This document shows, in pieces, positions 27,596 through 35,368 of a DNA stretch of 49,105 nucleotides. Under the pieces are notes generated by a model. That model did no database searches and had not been told where the DNA came from. It saw nothing but the letters and a program-made list of their open reading frames with translations. Each line of letters begins with the position of its first letter. The first letter of the stretch is position 1. A program made the translations under genes and the position numbers. The stretch comes from Bacteroidaceae bacterium (GTDB lineage Bacteria > Bacteroidota > Bacteroidia > Bacteroidales > Bacteroidaceae). The stretch covers positions 1-49,105 of the forward strand of contig JAFWXX010000022.1 in the NCBI GenBank assembly GCA_017522915.1, in the 5' to 3' direction.

Positions 27596-29062
27596 ATGAT
27601 ACGCAATTATGACAAATTGATATTTGAGCTCTCAAAAGAGGGCAGAGTAGGATATTCCCTTCCCGACAACGGGCTTAAGGAGAACTATTGCATCTGCGGC
27701 TTGCCGGCTGCACTCAAACGCGAATCTCAGCCCGAACTTCCCGAAGTTACCGAGTTCGATGTGGTGCGTCACTACACCAACCTGTCGAACAAGAACTTCG
27801 GTGTCGATACAGGCTTCTATCCTCTTGGCAGCTGTACCATGAAGTACAATCCCCGTATCAACGAGGAGATAAGCGCGATGCCGGCGTTTGCCCGCCTGCA
27901 CCCTGCAACCCCGGTAGAGGCAGCTCAGGGTGCGCTTGAAGTTTATTACAACCTGGCAGCATCGCTTGCCGAGATAAGCGGCCTTTCTGCATTCACGCTC
28001 AACCCGTATGCCGGTGCACACGGAGAGCTTACCGGTCTTATGATTATGCGCTCCTATCACCTGCAGCGTGGCGACGCAAAGCGTACGAAAGTCATTGTCC
28101 CCGACAGCGCGCACGGCACAAACCCGGCCAGTGCAGCAGTCTGCGGCCTTGAGATAGTTGAGGTGAAATCGACTCCTGACGGAACAGTCGATGTCGAGGA
28201 CCTCAAGCCATTGCTCGACGATACCATTGCCGGAATCATGATGACCAACCCGAACACGCTCGGCATCTTCGAAACGGAGATTCCCGAAATCGCGCGTCTC
28301 GTTCATGAGTGCGGAGGATTGCTCTACTACGACGGAGCGAACCTCAATGCCGTGCTCGGCAAGTGCCGTCCCGGCGACATGGGCTTTGACATCATGCATA
28401 TCAACCTTCACAAGACCTTCTCTACGCCTCATGGCGGCGGCGGTCCCGGTGACGGCCCTGTGGGCGTGCGTGCCGGTCTTGAGAAACTGCTTCCCAATCC
28501 GCAGGTCAAGAAGGATGCTGCAGGAAAGTTCTACATCGACACCGACGAAGCATCGGCAGGATACGTATCGAACTTCCTCGGCAACTTCGGTGTTCTCTTG
28601 CGCGCCTATACCTATATACTCACACTTGGCCGTGAGAATGTGAAGATGGTAGGCCCTCTCGCAGTCCTCAACGCCAACTATGTAAAGGAATCGCTCAAGA
28701 ACGAATACTACCTGCCAATCGAAGGAATCTGCAAGCATGAGTTCGTCTTCGACGGCCTGGCCGACAAATCGACAGGCGTCACAACGCTCGACATTGCAAA
28801 ACGTCTTCTTGACTACGGCTATCATGCGCCCACAATCTACTTCCCGCTTCTGTTCCACCAGAGCATCATGATTGAGCCTACCGAAACAGAAAGCAAGGAG
28901 ACACTCGATGAATTCATTGCAGTGATGAAGAAGGTAGCGCAAGAAGCCATAGAGAACCCCGATGTAGTCAAGAGCGCACCGCACAGCACACCTGTACGCC
29001 GTCTCGATGAGACTACAGCAGCACGCTTCCCGAAGACCACATACAAGCAGCTGAAAGGGTAA
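27596..29062 (+). CDS. gcvPB: Glycine dehydrogenase (decarboxylating) subunit 2
   Basis: The catalytic half of split P-protein, 488 residues. Lys273 in [17 protein letters not shown] binds PLP, and [12 protein letters not shown] and [10 protein letters not shown] are cofactor and substrate contacts. It is the last gene of the gcv operon, 15 bp after gcvPA with a good AAGGAGG-like ribosome site (TAAGGAGG before the ATG). Lipoamide dehydrogenase (L-protein) is not encoded here and must be elsewhere. A long antisense frame across the gene is a codon-bias shadow. Confidence 0.97.
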   Translation: MIRNYDKLIFELSKEGRVGYSLPDNGLKENYCICGLPAALKRESQPELPEVTEFDVVRHYTNLSNKNFGVDTGFYPLGSCTMKYNPRINEEISAMPAFARLHPATPVEAAQGALEVYYNLAASLAEISGLSAFTLNPYAGAHGELTGLMIMRSYHLQRGDAKRTKVIVPDSAHGTNPASAAVCGLEIVEVKSTPDGTVDVEDLKPLLDDTIAGIMMTNPNTLGIFETEIPEIARLVHECGGLLYYDGANLNAVLGKCRPGDMGFDIMHINLHKTFSTPHGGGGPGDGPVGVRAGLEKLLPNPQVKKDAAGKFYIDTDEASAGYVSNFLGNFGVLLRAYTYILTLGRENVKMVGPLAVLNANYVKESLKNEYYLPIEGICKHEFVFDGLADKSTGVTTLDIAKRLLDYGYHAPTIYFPLLFHQSIMIEPTETESKETLDEFIAVMKKVAQEAIENPDVVKSAPHSTPVRRLDETTAARFPKTTYKQLKG

Positions 29063-29076
29063 GAGTACAGAGTACA

Positions 29077-29123
29077 GATGAAAGATGAAAGAGCAAAGAT
29101 GAAAGATGAAAGATGAAAGATGA
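29077..29123. repeat. Heptanucleotide tandem repeat after gcvPB
   Basis: Five exact copies of GATGAAA and one variant (GAGCAAA) run in strict 7-nt register, with a partial last copy. It begins 15 nt after the gcvPB stop. The remaining non-coding sequence to 29280 contains short palindromes but no gene that I can support. Confidence 0.8.
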
Positions 29124-29283
29124 GCCGTAGGCGAAGTTTAGACAGCACTTGCAGCGATAGGTCACGCGTAGCACCGCAACCGTGGTGCCGCGTGGGTCGC
29201 GGAAAGCAAGAGGGGTCAAAGAAAACAGAGTACAGAGAGCGAGAGCAACTTGGGCTAAGCCAACAAAGTACTGAATTGTAATC

Positions 29284-29315
29284 AGCCTCCCTGGGTCAGC
29301 CTGGGGAGGCTTTTT
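29284..29315 (+). terminator. Terminator of the gcv operon
   Basis: An 8-bp stem (29284-29291 with 29304-29311) with a 12-nt loop is followed by TTTTT. It lies about 220 bp after the gcvPB stop. Confidence 0.75.
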
Positions 29316-29379
29316 CTTTGCAAAACTCCAGCAAACATACAAAAACCACTGTCCCCAAACTTCTAAATCTCAGTACCGG

Positions 29380-29410
29380 TGTCATATCGAGTGCACACGA
29401 GATATCTCAA
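29380..29410. repeat. Partial relative of the 11995-12187 element
   Basis: TGTCATATCGA (29380-29390) and ACGAGATATCTCAA (29397-29410) match the start of the larger intergenic element (TGTCATTTCGA, then ACGAGAAATCTCAA) with one mismatch each and a shortened spacer. The rest is missing. Confidence 0.45.
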
Positions 29411-29455
29411 TCATTGTTTATTCAGAACCTCCTCTCTAAAGTAACATCCTCATTT

Positions 29456-29485
29456 TTGTTAATAGCAATAATTGATGTATTTTTG
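29456..29485 (+). promoter_or_regulatory. Promoter of the thioesterase gene
   Basis: TTG at 29456-29458 and TATTTTTG at 29478-29485 are 19 bp apart, matching the Bacteroidetes consensus. The ATG is 34 bp downstream. Confidence 0.65.
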
Positions 29486-29518
29486 TGCATAATATTATCC
29501 CTATAACAATATACATAT

Positions 29519-29893
29519 ATGCTGAAAGAAGGATTAGAATATACAAGCACAACAGTAGTAGCACGCGGCAACTGCGCATCAGCAGTCGGCTCAGGCGGTC
29601 TCGATGTCTTTGCCACACCCTCAATGGTCGCACTCATGGAGAACGCAGCAATGAACGCTGTCGCACCCTTCCTGCCCGAAGGCTCAACAACCGTAGGGGC
29701 TGAGATAAATACAACACACATAAAACCGTCGGCATTAGGCTCGGAGATAAAAGCAACAGCACTCCTCACCGCAGTCGAAGGCCGCAAGCTCATGTTCAAC
29801 GTAGAAGCAAGCGACGGAGCCGGCATCATCGGCAAAGGAACACATGTACGCTTCATCGTCGATACCGAACACTTCATGGCCAAACTGAAGTAA
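29519..29893 (+). CDS. Hot-dog thioesterase (fluoroacetyl-CoA thioesterase-like)
   Basis: A 124-residue single-domain protein. The order of TPSMVALMENAAMNAV, TTVGAEINTTHIKPSALG, and IIGKGTHVRFIVD matches small hot-dog thioesterases of the FlK-like group, which hydrolyse acyl-CoA esters. The Thr/Glu/His residues used for catalysis in FlK appear to be represented (Glu in LMENAA, His in TTHIKP). The physiological acyl-CoA is unknown. It has its own promoter and a terminator-like hairpin behind it. Confidence 0.82.
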   Translation: MLKEGLEYTSTTVVARGNCASAVGSGGLDVFATPSMVALMENAAMNAVAPFLPEGSTTVGAEINTTHIKPSALGSEIKATALLTAVEGRKLMFNVEASDGAGIIGKGTHVRFIVDTEHFMAKLK

Positions 29894-29915
29894 CGCACAA
29901 GTACAAATAAAAAAC

Positions 29916-29975
29916 AATCCCCCCGAAACCGCCTACATAATCAATTATATGTGGGCGGTTACGGGGGAGTTTATT
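29916..29975. terminator. Terminator hairpin 5' of the toxin-antitoxin module, related to the one at 31293
   Basis: A 20-bp stem (29920-29939 with 29948-29967, one mismatch, one G-U) is followed by a T-rich run and ends the thioesterase gene. Its left arm (29916-29944) matches, as reverse complement, 31323-31351 at 27 of 29 positions. Confidence 0.8.
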
Positions 29976-30035
29976 TTAACCAGTCGGAAATTCCGACAAG
30001 TTCTTTTTTAGTTTGAGAATAATTTTGTTCAATCA

Positions 30036-30066
30036 TTTGTTTTCTAAACAATATTGTTTATTTTTG
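30036..30066 (+). promoter_or_regulatory. Promoter with embedded palindromic operator of the toxin-antitoxin module
   Basis: TTTG at 30036-30039 and TATTTTTG at 30059-30066 are 19 bp apart. Between and overlapping them, 30045-30060 is a perfect 16-bp palindrome (TAAACAATATTGTTTA), a likely binding site for the HTH antitoxin. The ATG is only 4 nt after the -7 box, so the mRNA may be leaderless. Confidence 0.7.
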
Positions 30067-30070
30067 CGAT

Positions 30071-30592
30071 ATGAATGCTACAATAGAAATACTCAAAGGA
30101 TTACATCCAGGTTTGTTTTTGCAACGAGAATTAAAGAAACGTAAACTCAGAAGCGGACATTTTGCTGAATCAATAGGCGAACATCCGCAAACGCTCAGTG
30201 CTATAATCCGTGGACGCAGATCTATGAATATTCCGCTTTCACTTCGCATTGAAAGAGCCTTAGGATTGGAAGAGGGTTTCTTGATGACTTTGCAAGTGCA
30301 TTATGATATTTCAGAGGAGAAACGACGGTTGTCAACAAACAATCGTCCGGATTGCAGCAAGTTCCGTTCTACACTATTTTGGGACACATCATTTGAGCAT
30401 ATAGATTTTATAGCACACAAACGTTATGTTATAAATAGGATATTTGAACGTGGTACAGAAGAGGAGATTTTAGAAACAATTCGTTTTTATGGTAAAGACA
30501 CAATTTTGGCAACAATAGACTTTGCTGCAACTTCTCCTTTTGCCGAAAATATCAAACAAAACTTGAAAGCATACCTTGAATATGAAGCATAA
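30071..30592 (+). CDS. HTH antitoxin with DUF6922-like C-terminal domain
   Basis: A 173-residue protein. Residues about 10-75 form a HigA/XRE-like helix-turn-helix (HPGLFLQRELKKRKL, then GHFAESIGEHPQTLSAIIRGRRSM). Residues about 110-160 (STLFWDTSFEHIDFIAHKR, YVINRIFERG, IRFYGKDTI) match the DUF6922 pattern often fused to antitoxins. The gene overlaps the toxin gene by 11 bp, the usual arrangement for coupled translation. It probably neutralises the toxin and represses its own promoter through the palindrome at 30045-30060. No upstream alternative start exists. Confidence 0.82.
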   Translation: MNATIEILKGLHPGLFLQRELKKRKLRSGHFAESIGEHPQTLSAIIRGRRSMNIPLSLRIERALGLEEGFLMTLQVHYDISEEKRRLSTNNRPDCSKFRSTLFWDTSFEHIDFIAHKRYVINRIFERGTEEEILETIRFYGKDTILATIDFAATSPFAENIKQNLKAYLEYEA

Positions 30593-31241
30593 AGAATTAC
30601 AGTTTAAAACGGTAAAGCCTATTCTTCGTTCAACACTGGAGCATCTTATGACAATAGAAGATTTTGCTCCTTTTCGTCTTGTTGGTGGTACCTCACTCTC
30701 ATTGAGATATGGTCATCGAATGTCAGATGATATAGACCTTTTCACCGATACAGAGTACGGTTCATTGGATTTTCATAAATTGCAAGATATTCTGAGAAAA
30801 GAGTTTCCATATTGCTCCGGTGATTGTGGAACTGTTGTCAGCTTTGGTGTATCTTATCTCGTTGGCAATTCAAAAGAGGATTGCGTAAAACTCGACCTTT
30901 TCTACACAGATCCATTCATACGCCCAATGGAACTGCAAGGCAATATACGCATTGCATCAGTTGATGATATTGTCGCAATGAAGATGGATGTCCTTTCTCG
31001 TGGTGGACGTAAAAAAGATTTTTGGGATTTGCATCTATTGCATAATCACTATACAATAGAACAGATGCTTTCATTATACGAAGAACGATATCCCTATGGT
31101 GCTACACGTGAGGAATGCATAAAAGGATTGACAGATTTTACATTTGCCGATTCTGACCCCGACCCGATATGTTTACAGGAAAAGGCTTGGCAGTTAATCA
31201 AACTCGACTTTACCGAGTGGATTGCTGAACTATCAAGATAA
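30582..31241 (+). CDS. AbiEii/AbiGii-family nucleotidyltransferase toxin
   Basis: A 219-residue protein with the nucleotidyltransferase signature GGTSLSLRYGHRMSDDIDLFTD: GGTS at about residues 35-38 and the metal-binding DDID at about 49-52. A second conserved block, VDDIVAMKMDVLSRGGRKKDFWDLHLL, is typical of AbiEii/MenA-type toxins, which transfer nucleotides to tRNA acceptor ends and cause phage abortive infection or growth arrest. The start is the ATG at 30582 inside the antitoxin gene; the frame from 30576 begins at TTG. The partner is an HTH-DUF6922 protein and not a classical AbiEi. Confidence 0.85.
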   Translation: MKHKELQFKTVKPILRSTLEHLMTIEDFAPFRLVGGTSLSLRYGHRMSDDIDLFTDTEYGSLDFHKLQDILRKEFPYCSGDCGTVVSFGVSYLVGNSKEDCVKLDLFYTDPFIRPMELQGNIRIASVDDIVAMKMDVLSRGGRKKDFWDLHLLHNHYTIEQMLSLYEERYPYGATREECIKGLTDFTFADSDPDPICLQEKAWQLIKLDFTEWIAELSR

Positions 31242-31292
31242 GGATGTGCTAAAACTTTCTATCGCTTAATTATCTAACTATTAAACACAATA

Positions 31293-31358
31293 ATCCCCCA
31301 GGACTACCTTGTTATATAGGCCTTGATTATGTAGGCTGTTCCGGGGGGATATTTATTT
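31293..31358. terminator. Terminator hairpin 3' of the toxin-antitoxin module
   Basis: ATCCCCC (31293-31299) pairs with GGGGGAT (31344-31350); pairing continues imperfectly inward, and a T-rich stretch follows. It is related in sequence to the hairpin at 29916-29975, so similar terminators bracket the toxin-antitoxin module. Confidence 0.7.
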
Positions 31359-31361
31359 CAT

Positions 31362-31418
31362 TCAGCACCTAAGGCCATCCTCGCTTTGGTAGATTGCGAT
31401 GCTGTTATTTTCGGTCAT
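31362..31418 (-). pseudogene. Remnant of the 5' end of a second rhuM gene
   Basis: From the ATG at 31418 the minus strand encodes MTENNSIAIYQSEDG and then LRC and a stop. The intact RhuM at 36364 begins with NNSIVIYQSEDGK. At the DNA level 31374-31406 and 36317-36349 agree at 30 of 33 positions. Similarity ends abruptly after the EDG codons, 22 bp from the toxin-antitoxin terminator hairpin. The rest of the gene is absent. Confidence 0.75.
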
Positions 31419-31462
31419 TATGCTATTTATTATTTACACCACCGAAAGAAATACTAACAATA

Positions 31463-32260
31463 TTAATATATCTGTTCTGTTTGCAACCTGAAAGCATCTG
31501 CATCTACTCTCATTTGATATATCTTGATATCAGGATTTAGTTTCTTGGCCGCTTCAATTATTTGGCTTCGATTATCTTCATCTATATTCACTCCCAAATA
31601 AACAGACTCAAAACATTCACAGCCTATTTTATGATATGCTCTTACCTCTTTCCAGTCAATCGTTTTATTTATATCTTTATGTTCATAGGGCAAAGCCATT
31701 GATACCATACTTGAGTGATTAGGAATAGTTGACGGAGTCGGATTTATTAACACCAACCGAACCTCTTGTTCGTGTTCCCATTCTTTAGCCTTCGTAGACA
31801 GCTGATATCTCAACAAATCAAAACCATTTTCCTGCTTAAAGTAATCTGGCTTTTCAATAATTTCCCTGTATTGAACATCAAATTCTAATGCACCTATAAA
31901 AACTGTACACATAATCTTAGAAAGATACTTTCTGGTCTTCTCCATATCCAAGCCAATACAAACCCCTCGATGATTGCTGTAATAACTCCACATTAAAAGA
32001 GAACTATTAACTTTCGACAAACTACATACCCAAGCACCATCTCTGTAATGTTCGTATCGGTTAGATTCCGCCTTCATTACTAATTCTTGTCCCCAAACTT
32101 TCATTTGCTTTTCCGGAACATTTGAAAAGTCTATTAAACTTGGATGGCAATCAAAAGGGTCATTCAATTTTGTTGCATTAGTAAACTGTATATTACTGTT
32201 TGACAACATTATCAAACCTCCATCTACATCTAAGTATTTATACAGTTTATTTGCTTTCAT
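31463..32260 (-). CDS. DUF2971 protein, last gene of the type III R-M operon
   Basis: A 265-residue protein. The N-terminus KLYKYLDVDGGL with FTNATKLNDPFDCHP, the central WVCSLSKVNSSLLMWSYYSNHRG, and KEWEHEQEVRLVLINP are the marks of DUF2971, a family frequent in defence islands but without established function. Its start overlaps the res stop by 4 bp (ATGA), so the two are translationally coupled. Its motif order parallels that of the AbiGi-like protein at 38468-39424. It is AT-rich. Confidence 0.82.
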   Translation of the reverse strand: MKANKLYKYLDVDGGLIMLSNSNIQFTNATKLNDPFDCHPSLIDFSNVPEKQMKVWGQELVMKAESNRYEHYRDGAWVCSLSKVNSSLLMWSYYSNHRGVCIGLDMEKTRKYLSKIMCTVFIGALEFDVQYREIIEKPDYFKQENGFDLLRYQLSTKAKEWEHEQEVRLVLINPTPSTIPNHSSMVSMALPYEHKDINKTIDWKEVRAYHKIGCECFESVYLGVNIDEDNRSQIIEAAKKLNPDIKIYQMRVDADAFRLQTEQIY

Positions 32261-35200
32261 ACTCCTTGCACCTTGTTTAACAAATCATCATACGAAGCTA
32301 CTGCATCGTAACGCACAGCACTTGTCGATACGTCATTAAATAGTTTTCTCGCGCAAGCAATCTTTGCTTTCTCAACACCTCTCAATTCCATAGAATCCAA
32401 AGAGCCTTTAGTTTCTGCAACAAAGAATATGTGCTTTACTGTTCCCTTATTGAATGCAATAGCCCAATCGGGAGCGTAGTTACCGACAGGTGTAGGTATT
32501 TGGAATGAACGAGGCAGTTTTGCATATACACAAACTTCTGTTGCTCCGTCAAGTGCTTCTGCAAATTTGCGTTCACCATCTGAATCGCTGAACACATAAT
32601 CCATAATATGTTTTTGTGCCGAATAGGCCTTGTCTATCTTCTGCGAGTGCTTTTCTTGGGTAAAGATAGTGCTATCATATTGTCCCTCGATAAGATTATA
32701 TGATATATGTTCCACTATCATTGTTGCCTTTTGCTCTTTAATGAGCTTAACCACATTGCGGATAAACTCTTCGGGGTTATTCTGGAACATTACCAACTTT
32801 TCACCTCTCAGTTTCTTCAATATCTCTACAACTGTTCTACGTGTCAAAGTTGCACCTTTTGCTATTTCTCCAACAAGGTCGTATTTTACGGTAGAAGTTG
32901 AAATGGTAGCGACTTGCTTTGATGTAGAAGTTGTGTTACCAAATGCATCTACACTGTCTTGTTCACCGGTTACTACTACATAGCGAAGTTGATTCACTTC
33001 AAGACTTGCATTGATGCTTATAGCAGCCTTTTCGATTAGCTCATTGCTATTGTAATGAACGGTGTAGGCATATTTATGGTTAATCTCTTTCCAAAGTGCC
33101 TGGAATTCAATTTTTGAAAAGTTATCGTTAAGTTTGTTTTCTTTAATGACTGTAGCATTTCCATCCTCAAACATATTGTCAATAGCTACCGATTCATCGT
33201 ACAATGCACGAATAAGCAAGTGAATACCATCTGCCATCGGAGCTATTTTGCGGGACATTTGGGCAAGGTTGCCTCCTGCCAAATCACTTTTGTACAACTC
33301 TGTAACTTGCCCTTTGTCATCGATATAATCGTTCTCCCAAAGGTATGCACGTATAGAATTTGCCTCATCGGCGGTTATAGCGTGTTTTTCATCACCCACA
33401 AATACGAGTTTACCTATAAAATATGCTTCATCTGCCTTTGTTGGACGGTCACGTAATGCTTCTCGCGTTTTGTCTTGCAAGTCCTTAACAAATGAGCTAT
33501 AGCTTTCATTGGCAATAACGGTTAGCTTATTCAATTCGTGTACACTCTCGCCCAATGTTTCAAAGTCCATACGATTTCCATTCGCATCAACACATATACG
33601 GAGACCGCGACCAACTTCCTGACGTTTGGCAGTTTCTGAATTTGCGTGTCTAAGTGTACATATCTGGAATACATTTGGATTATCCCAGCCTTCACGCAAT
33701 GCCGAGTGCGAGAAGATGAATCGTGTAGGCTCATCAAAACTCAGCAAGCGTTCTTTGTTTTTTAGGATAAGGTCGTATGCTGAAATATCGTCTGAAGTAT
33801 CCTTTCCGCGCTTTACCTCACTGTTTATTGAGCGTCCTTTCTTGTCTATTGAGAAATAACCATTATGTATCTCGCTTACATCGAATCTGCGCAAATACTG
33901 CTGATATGCAGAATCGAACAGCGAAAGGTTCTCATTAAGGATGTTGGTGTATTCCTCTTCGAATATCTTCCAGAAGACACCTTTCTCAACCTCACCGTCC
34001 TCACCATAGCTCTTGTATTTAGCGACTTCATCAATAAAGAATAGGGATAGCGTTTTTATGCCACGTGCAAACAGTTCACGTTCCTTTTCAAAGTGCGAAA
34101 CAATAGTCTCACGAATCTGTACACGCTGCATTGCCAGTTCATTGGTGTCACCAAAGACCTCGCCTTTTCGCAATGTAATTCCGTTTAGGAATGTTACAGT
34201 GTCGGTGTATGGATTTATTTCTGTTATTTCAAACCCGGCATACTGAGCAAGCCCGCTTGCACTTTGCAATTTATCACCCTTTCCGAACTTCATTGACTTG
34301 CGCCGTATTCCCGTAGCAGTGTTCACCTCAAGGTCAATCTTAGCCATTGGCGGCTCGGTCTTGGATAGTATGATGCTATCAATGTAGAGATAACTCGATG
34401 CGCCTTTCAAGTTCTTTACCTCAAAGCCCTTCACCTGAATTTTCTTTACAAGTTTATGGTTATATGCATCGAGTGCATCAAGTGCATATACTGTGTTGTG
34501 CTTGGTCTTATGGGTTGCCGAGTAGTTGAGTATGAACAAAGGATTAAAATGTTTGAGTGCAGTTTGTGTTGCCTCACCTTCCATTTTTTGTGGCTCGTCC
34601 ATTATTATAATCGGACGGTTTGCTGCAATAACATCAATTGGACGGCGACTGGCAAAATCATCACGCTTTGAGTAGATAATCCTGCTTTCCTTGCTCTTTC
34701 CTCCCTCTTTAAGCGAAGCGGCAAAGGCCTGAGTATTGATAATCATAACATTGATGCCGGCATCACTTGAAAAGTCATCGAGGCTTTTCAAACGGCTGCT
34801 GTTATATATAAACCAACGGGCCTTCTTGCCGTAGTGCTCCATAAAATGGTCTTCAAGCATTCGGAAGCTCTTGCCTACACCCTCACGAATAGCTATGCTT
34901 GGAACAACAATGATAAATTTACTCCAGCCATAACGCTTGTTCAGCTCAAACATCGTCTTGATATATACGTAGGTTTTACCCGTACCGGTCTCCATTTCAA
35001 TATCAAGGCTGCATTTACCAATACTTGGAAGAAGTTTATCTGACAGTTTGATATCTCCTTGTGCCTGTACTTTGCGAATATTATCAAGCAGTTGGGCCTG
35101 TGACAATTCTACATTGGCATTGCAATAGGCATCATCATCACCTGCATATTGCAACTTTCCATCACGTTTGCCAAGGTCCATACGGTACTTCATTGGTGCA

Positions 35201-35283
35201 TACGACGGTTGCCCTGAAAATACCTCAACAGTACGCTCTACTGCATCGGTCTGATATTGCTGTATTTTGAATTTGAATTTCAT
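32257..35283 (-). CDS. res: Type III restriction enzyme Res subunit (ATP-dependent endonuclease)
   Basis: A protein of 1008 residues from the ATG at 35283 (MKFKFKIQQYQTDAVERTV); the frame from 35328 begins at TTG. Walker A is METGTGKT (residues 97-104) and motif II is DEPQ (229-232), as in type III Res helicases. Motif V/VI reads HSALREGWDNPNVFQIC then EVGRGLRI. The C-terminal PD-(D/E)xK nuclease is visible as NYAPDWAIAF, then FFVAETKG. It would cleave after translocation or sliding to an unmethylated site in complex with Mod. It is separated from Mod by rhuM, with an 85-bp gap after rhuM. Confidence 0.95.
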   Translation of the reverse strand: MKFKFKIQQYQTDAVERTVEVFSGQPSYAPMKYRMDLGKRDGKLQYAGDDDAYCNANVELSQAQLLDNIRKVQAQGDIKLSDKLLPSIGKCSLDIEMETGTGKTYVYIKTMFELNKRYGWSKFIIVVPSIAIREGVGKSFRMLEDHFMEHYGKKARWFIYNSSRLKSLDDFSSDAGINVMIINTQAFAASLKEGGKSKESRIIYSKRDDFASRRPIDVIAANRPIIIMDEPQKMEGEATQTALKHFNPLFILNYSATHKTKHNTVYALDALDAYNHKLVKKIQVKGFEVKNLKGASSYLYIDSIILSKTEPPMAKIDLEVNTATGIRRKSMKFGKGDKLQSASGLAQYAGFEITEINPYTDTVTFLNGITLRKGEVFGDTNELAMQRVQIRETIVSHFEKERELFARGIKTLSLFFIDEVAKYKSYGEDGEVEKGVFWKIFEEEYTNILNENLSLFDSAYQQYLRRFDVSEIHNGYFSIDKKGRSINSEVKRGKDTSDDISAYDLILKNKERLLSFDEPTRFIFSHSALREGWDNPNVFQICTLRHANSETAKRQEVGRGLRICVDANGNRMDFETLGESVHELNKLTVIANESYSSFVKDLQDKTREALRDRPTKADEAYFIGKLVFVGDEKHAITADEANSIRAYLWENDYIDDKGQVTELYKSDLAGGNLAQMSRKIAPMADGIHLLIRALYDESVAIDNMFEDGNATVIKENKLNDNFSKIEFQALWKEINHKYAYTVHYNSNELIEKAAISINASLEVNQLRYVVVTGEQDSVDAFGNTTSTSKQVATISTSTVKYDLVGEIAKGATLTRRTVVEILKKLRGEKLVMFQNNPEEFIRNVVKLIKEQKATMIVEHISYNLIEGQYDSTIFTQEKHSQKIDKAYSAQKHIMDYVFSDSDGERKFAEALDGATEVCVYAKLPRSFQIPTPVGNYAPDWAIAFNKGTVKHIFFVAETKGSLDSMELRGVEKAKIACARKLFNDVSTSAVRYDAVASYDDLLNKVQGV

Positions 35284-35368
35284 AAAAATTCCATTTTTAT
35301 AGAATATTGGCTGCACTCGGCATAGCAATCAAGTTTGCTCTGCCATCATTTGCACAATATTTCATAAT

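Noticed and set aside
27632-28984. A 450-residue minus-strand open frame opposite gcvPB
   Set aside because: It lies fully inside a well-supported gene, its residues match no family and are Cys/His-rich in a non-protein-like way, and codon bias explains such antisense frames.
35297-35365. A 22-residue minus-strand ORF in the gap between rhuM and res
   Set aside because: It could be translated, but there is no ribosome site, homology or other support, and it is short enough to occur by chance.
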